From a bacterium (GTDB lineage Bacteria; CAIWAD01), in the NCBI GenBank assembly GCA_030429345.1, contig JAUIFJ010000018.1:23286-87285 (forward strand): a stretch of DNA of 64,000 nucleotides, written 5' to 3'. A model generated the notes under the pieces. That model did no database searches. It had not been told where the DNA came from and saw nothing but the letters and a program-made list of their open reading frames with translations. Positions 62,673 to 64,000 of this stretch are shown piece by piece. Made by a program: the position numbers and the translations under genes. Within the stretch, counting starts at the first letter, position 1, and every line of letters starts with the position of its first letter.

Positions 62673-63010
62673 GGCCCCAATGTATCCAGCAGGGAGGACT
62701 CAGCCAACCTTCTTACAGACACGGGCGCAGAGGAGGCCCGCCCCTGCGAATCCGCAGGACCTCGACGCTTTGATTGGCATGGGCGAACGGCCAAGGACCG
62801 CTGGAGCTTCCGCCTCGCGCGCAGCCCCCAAGCATCGATCCTGATCGTCGCGACAAAGGCCGGCAGCAGGAAGGCGAGCACGGAGGCTTTGTGCTTCATG
62901 ACAGGTGCTCAGTCATGGATAGAAGAAGTCCGAACGACCCTGGAGATTGAAGCTGTGGGATCGAAACGGGTTGCCTCCAGGCCAGGGCAAAGCCGCCTCC
63001 GGCCCAGCCG
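62673..63010. other. Non-coding stretch
   Basis: No convincing gene. A minus-strand frame beginning MKHKASVLAFLLPAFVATIRI looks signal-like for about 20 residues, then turns into low-quality Arg/Ser-rich sequence running into the CPBP gene region, so it is not reported as a CDS. Confidence 0.35.
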
Positions 63011-63586
63011 CTATCGCCGTACAAGGTACTCCGTGATCGAATAGCCGCTGTCGAAGGAGCGGTGTGCGTCCTTTTGCAGAGGGAAGACATCCAGTTCGTC
63101 GCGAAAGAGCGGAATGCCCTCGCCGAAGCAGACTGGAGCGGACTTCAGGATGATTCGGTCGACCAGCCCAGCCTGCAGGAGCGTCGTCGCCAACATGCTT
63201 CCGCCACAGATCCAGATCGCTTTCCCCGCCTTCGCCTTCAACCCAGCGACGCGCTCAGTGAGCATCGAGTCGATGAGTGTCACAGCCGGATCGGGAGACG
63301 CTGACATCGAGCCGGAGACCACGTACTGGTCGAGCGTCGGATACGGGTTGGTCAACCCCTGCTTCACGCCGATTTCGTAGGTGGCTCGCCCCATGAGCAC
63401 AGCGTCAAATCGCAGGTTCCCGGCGCGGCTGGCGCCCGGACGCATCGGCGCAGGAAGTGTTTCCGGATAGTGGGTCTTCAGCGCGTCGATGAAGGTCTCA
63501 TCCCATGGAAAGTCCTCGAATGACCCATTGGACCGGGCGATGAATCCATCGAGTGTCGCCGCAATGTAGTAGACCAGTTCACGCAT
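63011..63586 (-). CDS. Dihydrofolate reductase-family protein (RibD C-terminal-like)
   Basis: A 191-residue NAD(P)H-dependent reductase fold related to DHFR and the RibD C-terminal domain; the substrate is unknown. Visible motifs: LVYYIAATLDGFIARSNGSFEDFPW at the N-terminus, LRFDAVLMGRATYEIGVKQG, IWICGGSMLATTLLQAGLVDRIILKSAPVCFGEGIPLF, and a terminal SITEYLVRR. The ATG at 63586 (MRELVYY) is favoured because AAGGAG lies 6-7 bases upstream; an ATG two codons earlier abuts the ribosome site. Confidence 0.85.
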   Translation of the reverse strand: MRELVYYIAATLDGFIARSNGSFEDFPWDETFIDALKTHYPETLPAPMRPGASRAGNLRFDAVLMGRATYEIGVKQGLTNPYPTLDQYVVSGSMSASPDPAVTLIDSMLTERVAGLKAKAGKAIWICGGSMLATTLLQAGLVDRIILKSAPVCFGEGIPLFRDELDVFPLQKDAHRSFDSGYSITEYLVRR

Positions 63587-63889
63587 GGGCATCTCCTTGT
63601 TATCCGAAGGTTCCTCGAGCATGTGGAAGTACACTGGACCGGCGCTTGCCGAATCCCGAAGAAGTGGATCGGCCGCTTGTATTACAGAATTGCATTTCGA
63701 CAGTGTCGCAACGATTCCTGAGGGTCCGGGCCCCTAGTGTCGGAATGCGTTTCAGTTTCCAACGCACCACGCCAGGGCCCTGGACAGGCTCGTCTTCCGC
63801 AGGCTGCGCAGCAAGTTCACGAGTTTCCTCTGCCCATTCACCTTCTTTCGACTCTGCAAACTAAAACGACGAATGCCGATCCTCCGATT
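63587..63889. other. Non-coding stretch before the AT-rich right edge
   Basis: No supported gene. GC content falls toward the right. Two similar words, CCCCTAGTGTCGGAA (about 63731) and GCAGTAGTGTCCCATA (about 63901, inside the next interval), could be ends of mobile DNA, but nothing pairs them convincingly. Confidence 0.3.
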
Positions 63890-64000
63890 TCAATCTGGAG
63901 GCAGTAGTGTCCCATAGTTTTCACCATATAAACATTTGATTTTCATTGGTTTGAAGAATTGGTTCTCGGTGTCTACAGTGTAACGCGTCAAGTAATTCAA
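63890..64000 (-). CDS. Possible C-terminal end of a gene entering from the right
   Basis: On the minus strand the frame is open from the window edge for 36 codons to a TGA at 63890-63892, ending ENYGTLLPPD. It is AT-rich, unlike most of the window. No family is recognised and chance is possible at this length. Confidence 0.22.
   Translation of the reverse strand: MNYLTRYTVDTENQFFKPMKIKCLYGENYGTLLPPD

Noticed and set aside
62540..62899. 119-codon minus-strand ORF starting MKHKASVLAFLLPAF
   Set aside because: After a signal-like start it becomes low-quality Arg/Ser-rich sequence and overlaps the CPBP gene in another frame. There is no ribosome site.
56960..63640. Integron-like gene-cassette array
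   Set aside because: The small same-strand accessory genes suggested it, but no attC-like imperfect palindromes with GTTRRRY/RYYYAAC ends were seen and no integron integrase is present in the window.

Overview
The window reads as chromosomal DNA of a high-GC, Gram-negative, heterotrophic bacterium. A protein ending in a type IX secretion (Por) sorting domain (about 23.8-25.5 kb), outer-membrane porin and lipoprotein genes, RecBCD and a complete 2-oxoglutarate dehydrogenase point to the FCB superphylum, probably one of its GC-rich uncultured lineages (Krumholzibacteriota/Eisenbacteria/Delongbacteria-like). No rRNA or complete tRNA is present, so the lineage is an inference.

Left edge (1-2.4 kb): the end of an integrative element. 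A tyrosine recombinase runs off the left edge and is followed by short tandem repeats and a 41-bp tRNA 3' half that looks like an attachment site. Next comes a second foreign-looking block: a PQQ-propeller lipoprotein framed by two diverged copies of the 3' end of the neighbouring FAD-oxidoreductase gene.

2.3-14.9 kb: the FAD oxidoreductase; an ABC exporter (ATPase and permease) coupled to an MltF-like lytic transglycosylase; a palindromic repeat array; a secreted DUF1579-like protein; and sucA-sucB-lpd encoding 2-oxoglutarate dehydrogenase.

15.0-22.8 kb: a tightly packed eight-gene operon for tryptophan/kynurenine breakdown: SDR, 2-aminomuconic semialdehyde dehydrogenase, 2-aminomuconate deaminase, 3-hydroxyanthranilate dioxygenase, ACMS decarboxylase, kynurenine formamidase, kynureninase and kynurenine monooxygenase. 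Together these would take N-formylkynurenine to 4-oxalocrotonate. Tryptophan dioxygenase and the steps after 4-oxalocrotonate are not in the window. A nested hairpin element follows.

23-35 kb: extracellular proteins, most with their own terminator: a small secreted protein, a Por-sorted protein, a zinc metalloprotease and two large beta-rich proteins that share a C-terminal module.

35-47 kb: pyrR-pyrB-pyrC', with a dihydroorotase homologue that has lost its metal ligands, then divergently a small membrane protein and recC-recB-recD.

47-56 kb: porin, PstS-like periplasmic protein and chemoreceptor in a row; a bifunctional formiminotransferase-cyclodeaminase (histidine degradation); a multi-receiver response regulator; and glgC.

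56-64 kb: a loose accessory region, almost all on the minus strand: an Old Yellow Enzyme-family oxidoreductase, small membrane proteins, a cupin, a SpoIIAA-like protein, an NmrA-like oxidoreductase, a CPBP protein with altered catalytic residues, a RibD/DHFR-like reductase, and broken genes (beta-lactamase-family and GNAT fragments). The last few hundred bases turn AT-rich.
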